DNA of 64,000 nucleotides. Source: Tanypteryx hageni. Lineage: Eukaryota; Arthropoda; Insecta; Odonata; Petaluridae. This document shows, in pieces, positions 37,116 through 48,777 of the stretch. The DNA lies in contig CM054116.1 in the NCBI GenBank assembly GCA_028673005.1, positions 74,922,838 to 74,986,837 on the forward strand, given 5' to 3'. The notes below the pieces were generated by a model. That model did no database searches. It saw nothing but the letters and a program-made list of their open reading frames with translations, and was not told where the DNA came from. Each line of letters starts with the position of its first letter. The stretch's first letter is position 1. The position numbers were made by a program, and so were the translations under genes.

Positions 37116-37546
37116 TTATTTAATGACAAATATTATTGTGAAAAAATAATGGTGCTGAGTAATGTGAAAGAATTTCGTCAAACTGGACTTCTTGTTTCAC
37201 GTCTTATCTTTTCCCTAGGCGAACCAAATCGTATTCGCTTCTGAGATATCGAACTTGAACAGAGGCTGCAGACTTGAAGCATTCAGGAAATCTCAAATGT
37301 AGGTTCAATAATCTCATTTTTCCGAGTTTTGGTCCATATACACAAAAAACCATCAAACCTTCTCAAAAAGCTCCATCTGAAATTGTGAGAACTATGAAAG
37401 AAGAGAAAAAATATTTTATGAGATTTATATTGATGGGAAAGTTTATGGTTTAACCTTGGGAATTACGACAAAAATTCAAATTAAATTCAACGAGTGTTAA
37501 AAGCAATTCCTCCCTACCCCAATTTAAATACATGAGATTCCTTGTG
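37116..37546. other. AT-rich DNA, no gene recognised
   Basis: No supported feature. Confidence 0.5.
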
Positions 37547-37554
37547 TTCTAGAG

Positions 37555-37852
37555 CAGTGCTGCCCAAACTTTTCTAATGGCAGGCCACATCAATGGTTGC
37601 GAATCTCTTGGAAGGCCGCATTGAAAGTTGCCAATTCTTCGGCGGGCCGGATTAGAGTTTGAATTCGAAGTTTTCTATATATTCTGAGATGCCATATTAG
37701 TGAAATTCAAGTCTAAATAAGGTTCTAATGGCTAACATTTCATTGTTTAAAGTATTATTATCAAAAATTTTTAAAATGTATGGATTTGTGTGTTAAATTT
37801 TTCTAATTGATTTTTCGCCATAGCTTCTCGGGCCGTAGTTTGGGCACCCCTG
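37555..37852. mobile_element. hAT-type MITE, 298 bp, perfect 8-bp target duplication
   Basis: The left end CAGTGCTGCCCAAACT and the right end, read on the other strand, CAGGGGTGCCCAAACT match at 13 of 16 positions. TTCTAGAG flanks both sides exactly (37547-37554 and 37853-37860), an 8-bp duplication fitting the nTCTAGAn preference known for one hAT subgroup. The interior contains GGCCGCA and GGGCCGGAT motifs and AT-rich filler with no coding capacity. Confidence 0.88.
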
Positions 37853-37860
37853 TTCTAGAG

Positions 37861-38619
37861 CATCAATCCTGATTACCGCTAAAACATTTAATATGACTAA
37901 TAATTTTTTCTCAAATGATGTTGAGTGATTTATGGTTCAAGTATGTCTTTGAAAATCACGATTAATTGCATGAAGGTTATTAATTTGCTCTGAAATCAGT
38001 CTTAGTGTATCTAGTTGCTCCGCGTGATTCATTCTTTTATATAGCTCACTAAATACATCCCAATCTAAGGTAACTTTGTAATCACTAAAACTATCGTGGT
38101 TACTCAGTTTGAGCTCAATGCCGTCATCCCCGCTTAAGGCAATCGCTTAAAAAGTTTTTTTCGATCGGTTGACAAATGGGAAATATCGAGAAAGGACTTC
38201 AGAAAGTGATGAGCACAGCGAATATAACCATACGCGCAGTCAAAACAACCAACTCGGAAACATACGTTCGTAATAAATCGACATCCAATCTCAAAACATT
38301 GGCGAACATCCGCGGCAGCGTAGAGGAGAAAAAGACCGGTAAATAGAGGAGAAATTTTTCATCCATCCGTACGATTTACCATATCCATCGTCAGCAGGAA
38401 AGAAAACAAAGGGAGTCGATTGATTACTATCCATAAAACCGAATCTGAACGCATTACGTATAAGAGCGTCCGATAAAGGATTGGGGAAGAGTGGGAGGGC
38501 GGACGAGAAGCGTCTAACTCTCCCGCAGAGACGGGTCCAAATGTCTTACGAGCCAAGGGAAGTCTTGCACGTGTCCCTCGCTTAAGATACATAAATCATC
38601 AACACACACTGTGCCCGGA
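37861..38619. other. AT-rich DNA, no gene recognised
   Basis: No supported feature. Confidence 0.5.
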
Positions 38620-39045
38620 GATGGGTAAAGAGAGAAATAGAGAGAGCGAGGGGTAGGGAGGTGGAGAAAATGGAGGAGGAAGGAGGTGAGGAGAAGGAAG
38701 AGAGGAGGGAAGGGAGGAGGATGGAAGGGAGGAGGAGGAATGGAGGAGGAGGAAGAGAGGAGAAGGGAAGGGAGGAGGAGGGAAGGGAGGAGGAAGGGAG
38801 GAGGGGCGAGGAAGGGAGGAGGAAGGGAGGAGGAAGGGAGGAGGAAGGGAAGAAAGAAGAAGGTTGGGAGGAAAGAAGGGTGGGAGGAGGAGAGAGGGAG
38901 GAGAGAGAGGGAGGAGAGAGAGGGAGGATAGAAGAATGGTGGGAGGAGAAAAGAATGAAAGGACGAGGAAGAGGAGAGGGAGGATGAGAGTAGGGAAGAG
39001 GAGGGAGGGAGGAAACGGGGAGGGAAGGAGGAGGATGGAGGTGTA
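38620..39045. repeat. Polypurine minisatellite, GGAAGGGAGGAG-type units
   Basis: About 425 bp nearly all A/G on the plus strand. From 38690 to 38860 a 12-15 bp unit related to GGAAGGGAGGAG recurs many times; around 38885-38930 the unit shifts to GAGAGAGGGAGGA. Open frames over this are spurious. Confidence 0.9.
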
Positions 39046-41837
39046 GAATCACCACACTCAGCCTTCTATCTCCTCATCCATTCCTCAAAAGTTAATCGAA
39101 CGGAAAGGGATAGAGGCCATTTCCTCCGTTTCCCACCTTCCTCTGTCTTCCTAACTTCGCCCGCGTCATCTCGCAGAAAAATCATTGTCGGTCTTTGAGC
39201 CGCGCCCACCGCCGAAAAAAACCACGGAAACTCTCTCCGCGTGTCGAAAAAACAGGCGAAATAAATAAGCGGTCGAATGGAAAGAGGACGTTGCGAAGTT
39301 ATATATGGAAATGGGTGTGAAAAATGGCGGTTTGGGAGAGTATGTTTGATGAAAAAGGTCGTGTGATTATCTGAGGTATAATTGAAGAGGAGATTCTTGG
39401 AGCAAGAGGCGATCCTTTTTATTACGTCGGAGCTACAAATTTTAAGCGCTCATTATCTATATCGTTTTAAGATGAAGTCTCAAAGTGCGTATTATCCATC
39501 ATATTTACATTGGACGCTGTTGGCAGCCGCCCAGGTACTTTATACGATACTTCGCTAAAATTAGAAAAAAGAACGCCGTTCGATAATTATTTTAATTCTA
39601 TAAACTACTAGTTGAGACGTAACTTTGTGGAAGTTATGGTCGATGCTTTAAAGATTTTATCAAAATAAATCTGTAACAATCGCTTACTTTTTAAAAATAG
39701 GCACTTTAATTCTACATGGATAAAATGCTGACCTAAGTTTTGATAGAGGGTATATAGTGCTATAATAAACAATTCCTACTCGATATATTTCACTGGAAAC
39801 ACTCCACAAAATTTTCCATTTTACATACTTAATTTTGTACCTGACGCATCAGATACTTTTATAGACTTGATAATTAATGATATTCCTACAAGTATTTTTA
39901 TCGAGCTAGCGCAGACATTACTTTTCAGGATAAGTAAAGTATTGAGTATAATTTTACCACAAATTAACACATGCTGTTACACTTGAACAACTATAATGAC
40001 AACTCTCTCAAGTGAATTGTCACAGACAACACTTCTGCTCAAATGGTGATTTAAATTCTCCGCGAATTTTGTTAAATCGAGTCAGTGTCATCTTATGTAT
40101 GTATCTTTTTCTGGCACTTTTAGCTTTGATTTAATGCAGTAGTGAAAAGATTATGCCGGACGAATATCTTTTCAACTGTTTCATTAAAACTTCAATTCCT
40201 ACAGATATGTCTTAATATTTTGATTCGTCCATTCATCGCTCAAATTTTTAACGGGTGACTATCACTTTGACAATTATAGCCTTTTAGTATCAAATAAGAA
40301 TGCGCGGCCTCATCCAACTGTGATGATTATATCAAGCAACAAACCTGCACTTTAAAGCAGCCGTTAATATAATTGCCAACGAACCTGTTCGTTATCGGAC
40401 CGTGAGTATATATTTGACAGTAAAGAACGCGATTTCGGTCAGTCTGGGCGCTGATGACTTGACAGATGCTCACCTCGATAAAGACCTTAATACGAAAAAG
40501 ATATTTCCTAATCTTGGTACGAGTTCATTTGCATTCACCGTCATCGACATCTCGGTCCCATAGGTAAGGATTGTAATTTGCTCTCAGAGATTATGGAGGG
40601 GGGGGGCGTTGGCTCCATCGTTGCGTAACAAAAAGACGTAGAAATAAAAAGTTAAAAAAATGAATAGGTCCTCCCCGTTCTCAACAGCCATCTATCCATT
40701 CCATTTAAATTAACATTTTTGGCTCAAGGGATGGATGGATGGGTGCCTTCCCTCCCTCCGAGGATAAGCGATTTAATAGGAGAAAGTGGTCCAAGCAGAA
40801 GGAAGGGGGAAAAGAAACGATTACCTGTTTCATTATTCTTGTCACCCGGCGTTAATGTAGTTGTTGTCCTAACGTAATCGACTGACAAAAACACGTGCAC
40901 TTAATCACGTGATTCTTACAGAGCGTTCTCTTCTTCTCTCTTTTTATCCTTCTTCCCGATTCGTCCGCATCATCCGAGAATAATGACCTCCTCCCCGAAA
41001 AAACCTCCGAAAGTGTTTATTTTTTATATACATACTATTATATGTATTTCTCTCCAGGGCCCACCCAGGAGCTTCTTTCCTTTAAACGAGTTTCATAGCA
41101 TAAATATTTCATCTAGGCGGAAGACGGAAAGCTTGAAGTCTCTAGACTCCTCGCTTCGGATTGTTGACAATAATGATTAAATGTTTTGTTGTCGTTCATT
41201 TGAAACATTAAAAAAAAAAACACACGCACAAACCGTTTGCTTAGGGAGAGACGCTTCCATCCGTCTCGTTAATTGGATTCACGCTATTTGGGAGAGATTA
41301 ATCAAAAAGTCGGCGGTAATTAAGCGCACAAATCAAACGTACTTTATTCGTCCGTCGGTGGGCGTTTCAAAAATCGTCCGGTCTCCGCGGCGCGGCTGAG
41401 GCGCGGGGGAAATGAGAAAAACAAACGAGAAACTGGAACGGCGCCGCGCTTTCGCAATCCAGTTCTCTATCTCTCTCTCTCTGTATCTCATCGTGAGCGT
41501 GTTGACGAGACGCGGGAGTTCGTCACCGCGCTCCCTATATTCGCACGGATGCACGAGAGGGAGAGAGAGAGAAAAAAAGAAGAAATAATAACCCTTTTAA
41601 ATCACGCCCATACGCGTCATTAAAAATCGCAATTAAACTCCCGGTAGGTGGCGACGACTGCTTTTCCGCTCGAAGGACTGTAAAATATTGAACGAGAGCG
41701 CCAAGGACGGGAAAAAGGAGAAGAAAGTAATTTCAAAATTCGGTTTTCTGACACCTAATATTAACTACTTAAAGTTGGCGGGTATTCGGTTTGCTCCATA
41801 GGTGGCGAATGCGATCACAGGGCGTGTTTGGTAACAT
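39046..41837. other. AT-rich DNA, no gene recognised
   Basis: No supported gene. A G-run lies at about 40597-40608 and a short CT run near 41468-41482. Confidence 0.5.
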
Positions 41838-41917
41838 ATATTAGTGGGAACGACAGCGGAGAAAAATTATATATATATATATATATAATTTTTCTCCGCT
41901 GTCGTTCCCACTAATAT
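41838..41917. repeat. Perfect 80-bp palindrome
   Basis: ATATTAGTGGGAACGACAGC at 41838 is mirrored exactly by its complement ending at 41917. The two 40-bp arms meet in an AT-only centre (ttatatat...ataa), so there is no unpaired spacer. It is followed within about 20 bp by a long TA microsatellite. Confidence 0.95.
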
Positions 41918-41936
41918 TATTATTATACTATTGTTA

Positions 41937-41938
<2 letters not shown>

Positions 41939-41993
<55 letters not shown>
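41939..41993. repeat. (TA)n microsatellite, about 27 units
   Basis: An uninterrupted TA run just downstream of the palindrome. Confidence 0.95.
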
Positions 41994-41997
<4 letters not shown>

Positions 41998-42371
41998 GAA
42001 AATCAAGTTACAAGTGCACATGTTTATCATTAAACTGAGCGACGTAAATATTAAAATGATGAACAAGAAAGATACTTGACCGAGAATTTTAATCCGGCGG
42101 AGCAGGCGCGATTTTTTAATCTTTGATGAAAACTAGATGTCCAAATCTGCATCGCTTCCACACTATTTACTTCCCCCATAGCCTAAGCTCAATCGCTGCA
42201 GGCATAGTATTGCTAGGCACATTTTTGTATTCATATCATAGCTTTTGACTATCAAAAATGTCATTATTTTACATAATATAACATCAATACTATGAAAGTA
42301 TATAGGTATACTTCATATTTATTGTGAAATATATATTTGGCTACTTAAGGATTTTTTGACTACTTATAATT

Positions 42372-42900
42372 AGGGTATGGATTTTTCGGGTGTTACTCTC
42401 CCGAAAAATTATTAGTTTTCTTCAAACACAATTTTTTAAATATTTTGTCACAGAATAACTATTCTGGCGCTTGTAAGCACCTCAGCACTTCCATGCAGTC
42501 CGAGATGTTCGTGATCAGTCTGTTTATTCTCTTTGTAATGATTCACTAATATCTGGGGTGTTTTCAAAAGAAGTTGAACGGGATTTGTGCAGCCTGCGAG
42601 ATATTCCTCTCCACCTGAAGGCGTTTAACACAAGATATCACACTCTCAAACACACTTAAGGTATAGTAAAAAGTTTTGATTGTTGATCAAACTTTTAAAT
42701 TTTTAAACAAGACTTTTATTTTAAAATAATTTTATCCGAATTACATAATAATAAAACCCGAAAATTACCCGACATTGATCTTTTTTTTGAAACCTAGAAA
42801 AATCTGTAACTGATTTTAACCCGAATGAAAAGGAAAATAATAAAACCCGGTATTTACACTACGAATGAAATAATTTTTAAACCCGAAAAATCCATACCCT
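42372..42900. mobile_element. Mutator-like MITE, 529 bp, 10-bp target duplication
   Basis: AGGGTATGGATTTTTCGGGT at 42372-42391 is perfectly inverted at 42881-42900, giving 20-bp terminal repeats. ACTTATAATT is present exactly at 42362-42371 and 42901-42910. A 9-10 bp duplication points to the Mutator (MULE) superfamily, though 8-10 bp is also seen in a few others. Several internal AACCCG/CGGGTT motifs lie near both ends and may be transposase-binding subrepeats. No transposase frame is present. Confidence 0.8.
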
Positions 42901-42910
42901 ACTTATAATT

Positions 42911-43455
42911 TGTCAAGTACCCTAACCCTTTTTACGTACGAGTGTTTATTCGACGAGAAACGTCAGGAAAGGATTAGAAATTAATTCAGTCATGAAATTT
43001 TTTTAAAACCTGTGTGAAAGATATCAATAAATTTTCATCGAATCACTTCATTAAATTAAATTTTAAAAGCAACTGGGTCCTATAGACCAGCAATGGTGTT
43101 CATATAAGGGGCGCCAGCTCCGCCGGGTTAATTTCTCAGGTTAATTTCGTGCTAAATAATTATTTCACAACCATAAAACTACAGTAATGATAGCTTATGT
43201 ACTTTTACTGCTTAAAAATTGGCGGTGATTCTTGATTGACAAAACAAACGCAATAAAAAAATTGAAAAATATGTTCTCACCTTGGGTATCTTTAACAATT
43301 ATCACAAGGTGGTAAAAGTGAGATACCTAAGCTAAATACCTACATACTTAGTTTTTCAATTTCTGTCTTAAAAGGTTTTTATTTGTTTTTAACAAATAAA
43401 CGAGAAGACTGTAAGTCTATATTGTTGTTTCCTATTTCATATATATATATATATA
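42911..43455. other. AT-rich DNA, no gene recognised
   Basis: No supported gene; ends in a short TA run (43441-43456). Confidence 0.5.
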
Positions 43456-44212
43456 TCACTGACTGATTGTTATGCTATTTTTAACTAACTTTCCGAGTAG
43501 GTAGAAGATTGAAATTTGGTAGGAATTTTTCTCTTATAGCATAAGGCATTTACGAAACAAAATCCCAAAAAAGACCCGGGTTCGACTCCAATAGATAATT
43601 TCTATTTCCCATAATATGACACGTAAAAATCGATTTCTCAACTTACAGACTTTTACTCTTTTGCAAACTAAAATTAGAAAGAATTCGCCTACGACCTTCG
43701 GACCTAGACCGTTCTGAAGAAAAATTAACCAAGTTTCTTATTCTTATTGTTTCATTTTACCTACGTGACAAAATCGCTCAAATTCTACGTTTAAATCATA
43801 TTTATTTGAAAATTTTAAGCTTTTTAACGATATGTTGCCTTGCCGACCGTGTCATTGGTAAACCTCGTGATTGTATTGTCGCCTTAATCATTATATTATA
43901 TGCGTGAGGAATGCATGCTTTGAATGCTTTAATACGAGAGAGAGAGAGAAAAGATAAAGACAAAATTAAATTTGATATAGATTAATAATAATTTTGGGCA
44001 TATAAGAATTGTATAGCGTAATGTATTTCTTTGTCAAACAATTTCTATTCGCCCAAAACTATTTTTACTCTCTGGAACAATCAATTATGTGAATTTTATA
44101 TTTATTGCTTACTTTTTAGTGTATATAAATTTGGTTTCATTAATTTTTATTTCAATTTTAACTTAATACTTAATTCACGCATACCGTCATATTTGACGGG
44201 AAATTACCCTAG
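43456..44212 (+). mobile_element. Non-autonomous Helitron, copy A
   Basis: The 3' end has a 6-bp hairpin, CCGTCA-TATT-TGACGG (44184-44199), followed nine bases later by CTAG (44209-44212) and a T. That is the Helitron terminus: subterminal hairpin, CTRR and insertion before T. The likely 5' end is TCACTGACTG at 43456, preceded by A, fitting insertion between A and T. The body aligns over most of its length, in the same order, with copy B at 50.8-51.7 kb. Shared landmarks are CCCGGGTTCGACT, ATGTTGCCTTGCCGACC and TTTATTCTTTT-like segments. There is no Rep/helicase coding sequence. The 5' boundary is less certain than the 3' one. Confidence 0.8.
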
Positions 44213-46277
44213 TTTTAAATATTAATGTGATTCCCAAGTAAAGGTATTAAAGAGACATCATAAAAAATTTGTTTTAAATGACTCTAAGATTTGCATAACT
44301 AAAGGAAGAATGGATTTAGAGACACTAAAAAAAGGCATTCCAATCTTCGCCCAATAATGCGTCTACAGCACAAAATCGTCACAAATATATTCTCAGAAAC
44401 TTAAAGTAATAATAAATCGTTAAAGTGGGTTCTTCTAGTTTAAAATCATTTTACATGATATTTTCGCTTGTTTCCTAGTATACATTTATATATCTCCAAT
44501 GTTTGGAAAATGCTAAATGCGATCGTGCCCATAAGAACAGGATAGTTTAATAAGAATTAATATTCACGAGGTTATCCCATTCAATTTTGAGCGGACCTGA
44601 CTCAGTTTTAATTCTATGTTTGTTTTCCGCTAGCGATTTTTTGCGTTTCACTTTCTGCAACTTCATGACGAGAACATAATTTCTCCCTCGCCTCCGTCTT
44701 TTCCTTTTTTTCCGCACGGTTTTGCCTGTCCTTCGGCAAGGCAATTTTGCCAGCGATATCTCTTTTTAAAAAAAAGAAACTGTCCGTAAATCTTCACAAA
44801 AGGGAAACTCAATTTATCCTGCTTACTCCCGCATCCGACTAAAATATCTCGGAGGTAGCTTCAATTAATCGATGAGATATATTTCGCTCGCGGCCATATT
44901 TAAAATGCCTCCTTTTCATGTCGGGCGGACAAGGGAAGATAAGTCAGGGAAAGGGGAGGAGAAAAAGGGAACTCGCGTGACAATCTGAGACCCCATCTTG
45001 AGCGATATTGACAGGAACCGCCATTTTACCAGGCAAAATATCGCTATCTTCTTTTGGTTATCCACGGGAAATTTAGCACGACACGACACTTTGACCGCGT
45101 TTGCACCAGAGATGTTTCCTAACCTGCCCGAGGCGAGATTTTTAAGTCTAGGAATAAAACTCGGTTAGTTTTTAATATAACTTTCAACGAAAATGAATAA
45201 AAATCAACTTTTCGTGTGATTGGAACTATATAAAACATTCCTCGTTGCGAGGAAGTGAGAAATTTTCCTGTTTTTTTATTCATCTCATGCCACCGCTGAC
45301 TGTTATATATAAACGAATGCATAAAAATGTATGATATATAATTATAATATAATTATGTATAATAAAATAGACAATAATCTAACGAATTGGATTTTCCCTT
45401 TTATTTAGATCGTCTTTTATTCTTATTACAGCTCAATATATATTCAAGACACGTTCCCTCTGGTTTTATTTTATCTTGAAGAGTTTATTATTCTTTGGAC
45501 CGCCCATGGAATAAATACGCCCACTAATTTCCTGTACGAAATCGACCTTTTTTAATAAAATTCGAAACGGTAGACCCTTAATGTGGATATGAACGCTTTT
45601 CGAATCGATAAGAACCACTACATCTGTCTCACATCCGACACGGGTTTGGTTAATGTATTCCTAAAAGTTTCCGACGTACGTAAAATACAATAGCCTTGTA
45701 AAACGTAAGCTCCCTTAGATCTAGCTTGATCGGAAGGAGAAAAAAAACGAATTTGTAAAATAAATTACGTTCGCTTAGCATACGACCTTTGATCAGTGGC
45801 GTTCACGTGTGATTGCGGAAAAAACGAGGAAATGCAAATTGAAACTCTTTCGAGGAATTGTAGTTTATGTTTGTTTAAAATTTAAATAATGAATAATGAA
45901 TGAGCGCTAACATTTCTATCTCCATATTTATGAAATATATTGAGCGATTGAAGGGTGTTCGGTATATCTACTTAGCGCTCAATAATACTTTCAGAATATC
46001 TAAAGGTTCGCAGGGTTAGCGGAATACAAAAATTCCCGTATTTTAATGGAATCGTTTGCACGACTGCGAATGGATGGTAAAAGAAAAATATTGACTGGTT
46101 GTTATCTCTCTAAGTTGATGGGGCTACCTTTTATTCCCTGTAGAATTCTCAAAATATCAGTATCCACGAAGATTTCTCATAAATTTCTTTTATTAAGAAT
46201 ATTGTTTGATTTTTTATATAAAGAAAACATACTCTGCAGAGCTTAGGATGAGTTATAATCAACTCTTGCAGGTATTG

Positions 46278-46279
<2 letters not shown>
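44213..46279. other. AT-rich DNA, no gene recognised
   Basis: No supported feature. Confidence 0.5.

Positions 46280-46349
<70 letters not shown>
46280..46349. repeat. (TA)n microsatellite, 5' of the Penelope-like element
   Basis: About 35 uninterrupted TA units; coding sequence of the retroelement starts directly after it. Confidence 0.96.
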
Positions 46350-46350
<1 letters not shown>

Positions 46351-46352
<2 letters not shown>

Positions 46353-48369
46353 CTCACTTCCACAATCCCTTTCTGCCTTCAAACCCCCTTCCCAATACAT
46401 CCCACCCTCTCTTCCTCCCCACCATCCCATCGAGCAATATGCTAATTACATAATTCACGCAGTCGCCCAGCCCAACTTTCCCGACCTCCTTGACCACAAC
46501 GACAATTTGACGAAACCAGAAAGACACGCAATTTCTACGTTGAAACGCAACGACAAAATTATTATCCTCCCTGCAGACAAAGGTACCACCACCGTGGTAA
46601 TGGACCGCTCGCATTACAACGACGAAGCCCTCCGCCAACTATCTGACCAAACTTCTTACCTTCCTCTCCCCTCCAACCCCACTGACCGCCACTCCTCCGA
46701 AATTTCTGCATATCTGCGTTCCGTGGGAAAACAAGAAGGCCTCTCTGATTCCACCATTTCCCTGATGATCCCCAACACACCCCGGACCCCAACCTTCTAC
46801 CTACTCCCAAAAATCCACAAACCCAACATCCCCGGCCGCCCCATTGTTGCCAGCTTTAATTCTCCCACGGAACGCATCTCTGCCTATGTTGACTCCCACC
46901 TACAACCTCTCGTCCGTCAAATCCCATCCTTCATCAGAGACACAAACCACTTTCTACTACGCCTAAAATCACTCCCTTCCCCTCTCCCACCCAACACAAT
47001 TATGTCCACTATAGACGTCTGCTCCCTCTACACCAACATCCCTCACAACCAAGGACTGTCCGCCCTGAGAAAATTATTGGACTCCAGACCACCTGACACA
47101 AGACCATCCTCCCATTTCCTAACGAAGCTGGCTGAAATGGTGCTCCAAAAAAACAACTTCTCTTTCGGAGGGCGCCACTACCTACAAATAAAAGGTACCG
47201 CGATGGGCACTCGCATGGCGCCCTCCTATGCCAATGCCTTCTTAGGCGAATGGGAGGAACGCTTTCTTGACGTTTCCCCCAGACCACTCCTATGGCTGAG
47301 GTATATTGACGATATTTTTCTTCTCTGGACACATGGACCCGACTCGCTACAATCCTTTTTACAACGCCTCTCATCCCACCCCACGCTTTCCTTCACCCAC
47401 CACTCCTCTGCCTCCAACATCACCTTCCTGGATGTCGATCTCTCCATCCGGGAAAACAAAATCCACACCAGCGTGCACCTCAAGCCTTCCAACCGCCTTC
47501 AATATCTCCAGTTCAACAGCTGCCATCCCCTCCACACCAAAACCTCTATTCCCTACGCCCTAGCCCGACGAGGGCGGAGAATTTGCTCGGACAGAGATTC
47601 CCTGTCCGAGTACTGCTCCACCCTCGAACATGCCTTCTTACAGCGCGGATACCCGCCGGATCTGATCCGAGACCAAATCCGGCGGGCAGCCGCACCCGCC
47701 ACCCCTAACTCCCACCTCAATACCCACACCACCACCGATTCCACCCTCCAACTCACCCTAACCACTCTGTATTTCCCCGGCATCCACGAAATTCTGAAAA
47801 ACATCCTGAAAGCCGCCCACCTTATCCTCTCATCCTCCCCTCACCAGATTCCATTTCCCAGACCACCGATGCTCTCCTCCCGCCGTCCCCCTAATCTGGC
47901 AAATATTCTATGGAAGAAAGAACCCCCAGCATCCACGCCTTTACACCCTGCCGGATCTTACCCCTGCGGTAGACCACGATGTCTAACATGCCCAATAAAC
48001 CCCCCCTGCAACTCCTTCTCCAGTCCCACAACTAACATCACCTACCCCATAACTTCCACCACCAACTGTACCACCCGCAATATCATTTACCTCCTGAGAT
48101 GCACCCAATGTCCCGCCTTTTATGTTGGCCTCACCAGCAATCCCCTCAACATCCGCATGAATGGCCACCGCAACAGCGTCATTCTCAAACGACCGCTGCC
48201 GGTGGCCGTTCATGCGAACAAACATAATTTAAAGTTCAACAACTGCTTCACAGTGAGAGTCATTCGCGCTCTCCCCGACAATGCTTCGGCTCCCCAACTC
48301 CGTCAGTGGGAGCTTTCGCATATCCATCTCCTAAACTCCTTCACTCCCCCAGGCCTCAACCTTCGATAG
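46351..48369 (+). CDS. Penelope-like reverse transcriptase with GIY-YIG endonuclease
   Basis: The frame is open from 46351 to the TAG at 48367-48369, about 672 codons; no ATG lies at its start, so the N-terminus is missing. Counting from the TTG at 46507, RT landmarks are ADKGTTTVVMD (23-33), GRPIVASFNSPTERIS (110-125), MSTIDVCSLYTNIPH (166-180, motif A Asp), KGTAMGTRMAPSYAN (229-243) and the catalytic YIDD (266-269). A Cys cluster, CGRPRCLTC...C (487-501), precedes a GIY-YIG nuclease: NIIYLLRC (525-532), YVGLT (539-543), Arg550 and HRN (554-556). RT followed by C-terminal GIY-YIG is the defining architecture of Penelope-like elements. There is no frameshift or stop, so this lineage was active recently. 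A full element would have a longer N-terminus; autonomy of this copy is doubtful. Confidence 0.95.
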
Positions 48370-48709
48370 CTTTTCACACCCTTTCTGTCTTCTTCCAACA
48401 CCCTACCCATCCCCAACCCCCTCCGTTTCCTCCAATCCTCGACCTTTCCGTACTACCCTTCCACCCCCATGCCTCCACCCAGTGTCACCGCCATCAGTTC
48501 TCTCTCTGTAGCTGAAGAAGGAGTAGTTCCGAAAGCTTTACGTTTGTGATGTTTCTGTGTTTTTGTGTTATTTTACGTGTGTCGCTTCGACATCCCCGGA
48601 GCCTCGCCAACCTGAAGTCGTCTGATTGGTGAGTGCTCACTGGGTTTCCTCATCCCAACACCTTGTTGACATCCATATATTCATTTTACCTTTCCTTTTC
48701 CGTAAGTTG

Positions 48710-48710
<1 letters not shown>
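46351..48710 (+). mobile_element. Penelope-like retroelement, 5'-truncated, between two TA arrays
   Basis: The element comprises an open RT/endonuclease frame and about 340 bp of 3' non-coding DNA. It is bounded on both sides by long TA microsatellites (46280-46349 and 48711-48775), so a target duplication, if present, is inside the TA runs. The sequence is conspicuously C-rich and G-poor on the coding strand compared with its AT-rich surroundings, a base composition that marks it as an insertion. The frame is open right up to the upstream TA array, so the copy has lost its 5' end. Confidence 0.9.

Positions 48711-48775
<65 letters not shown>
48711..48775. repeat. (TA)n microsatellite, 3' of the Penelope-like element
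   Basis: About 32 uninterrupted TA units, similar in length to the array at the 5' boundary. Confidence 0.96.

Positions 48776-48777
<2 letters not shown>

Noticed and set aside
46562..48225. Minus-strand open frames opposite the Penelope-like gene
   Set aside because: They are shadows of the C-rich plus-strand coding region and match no family.
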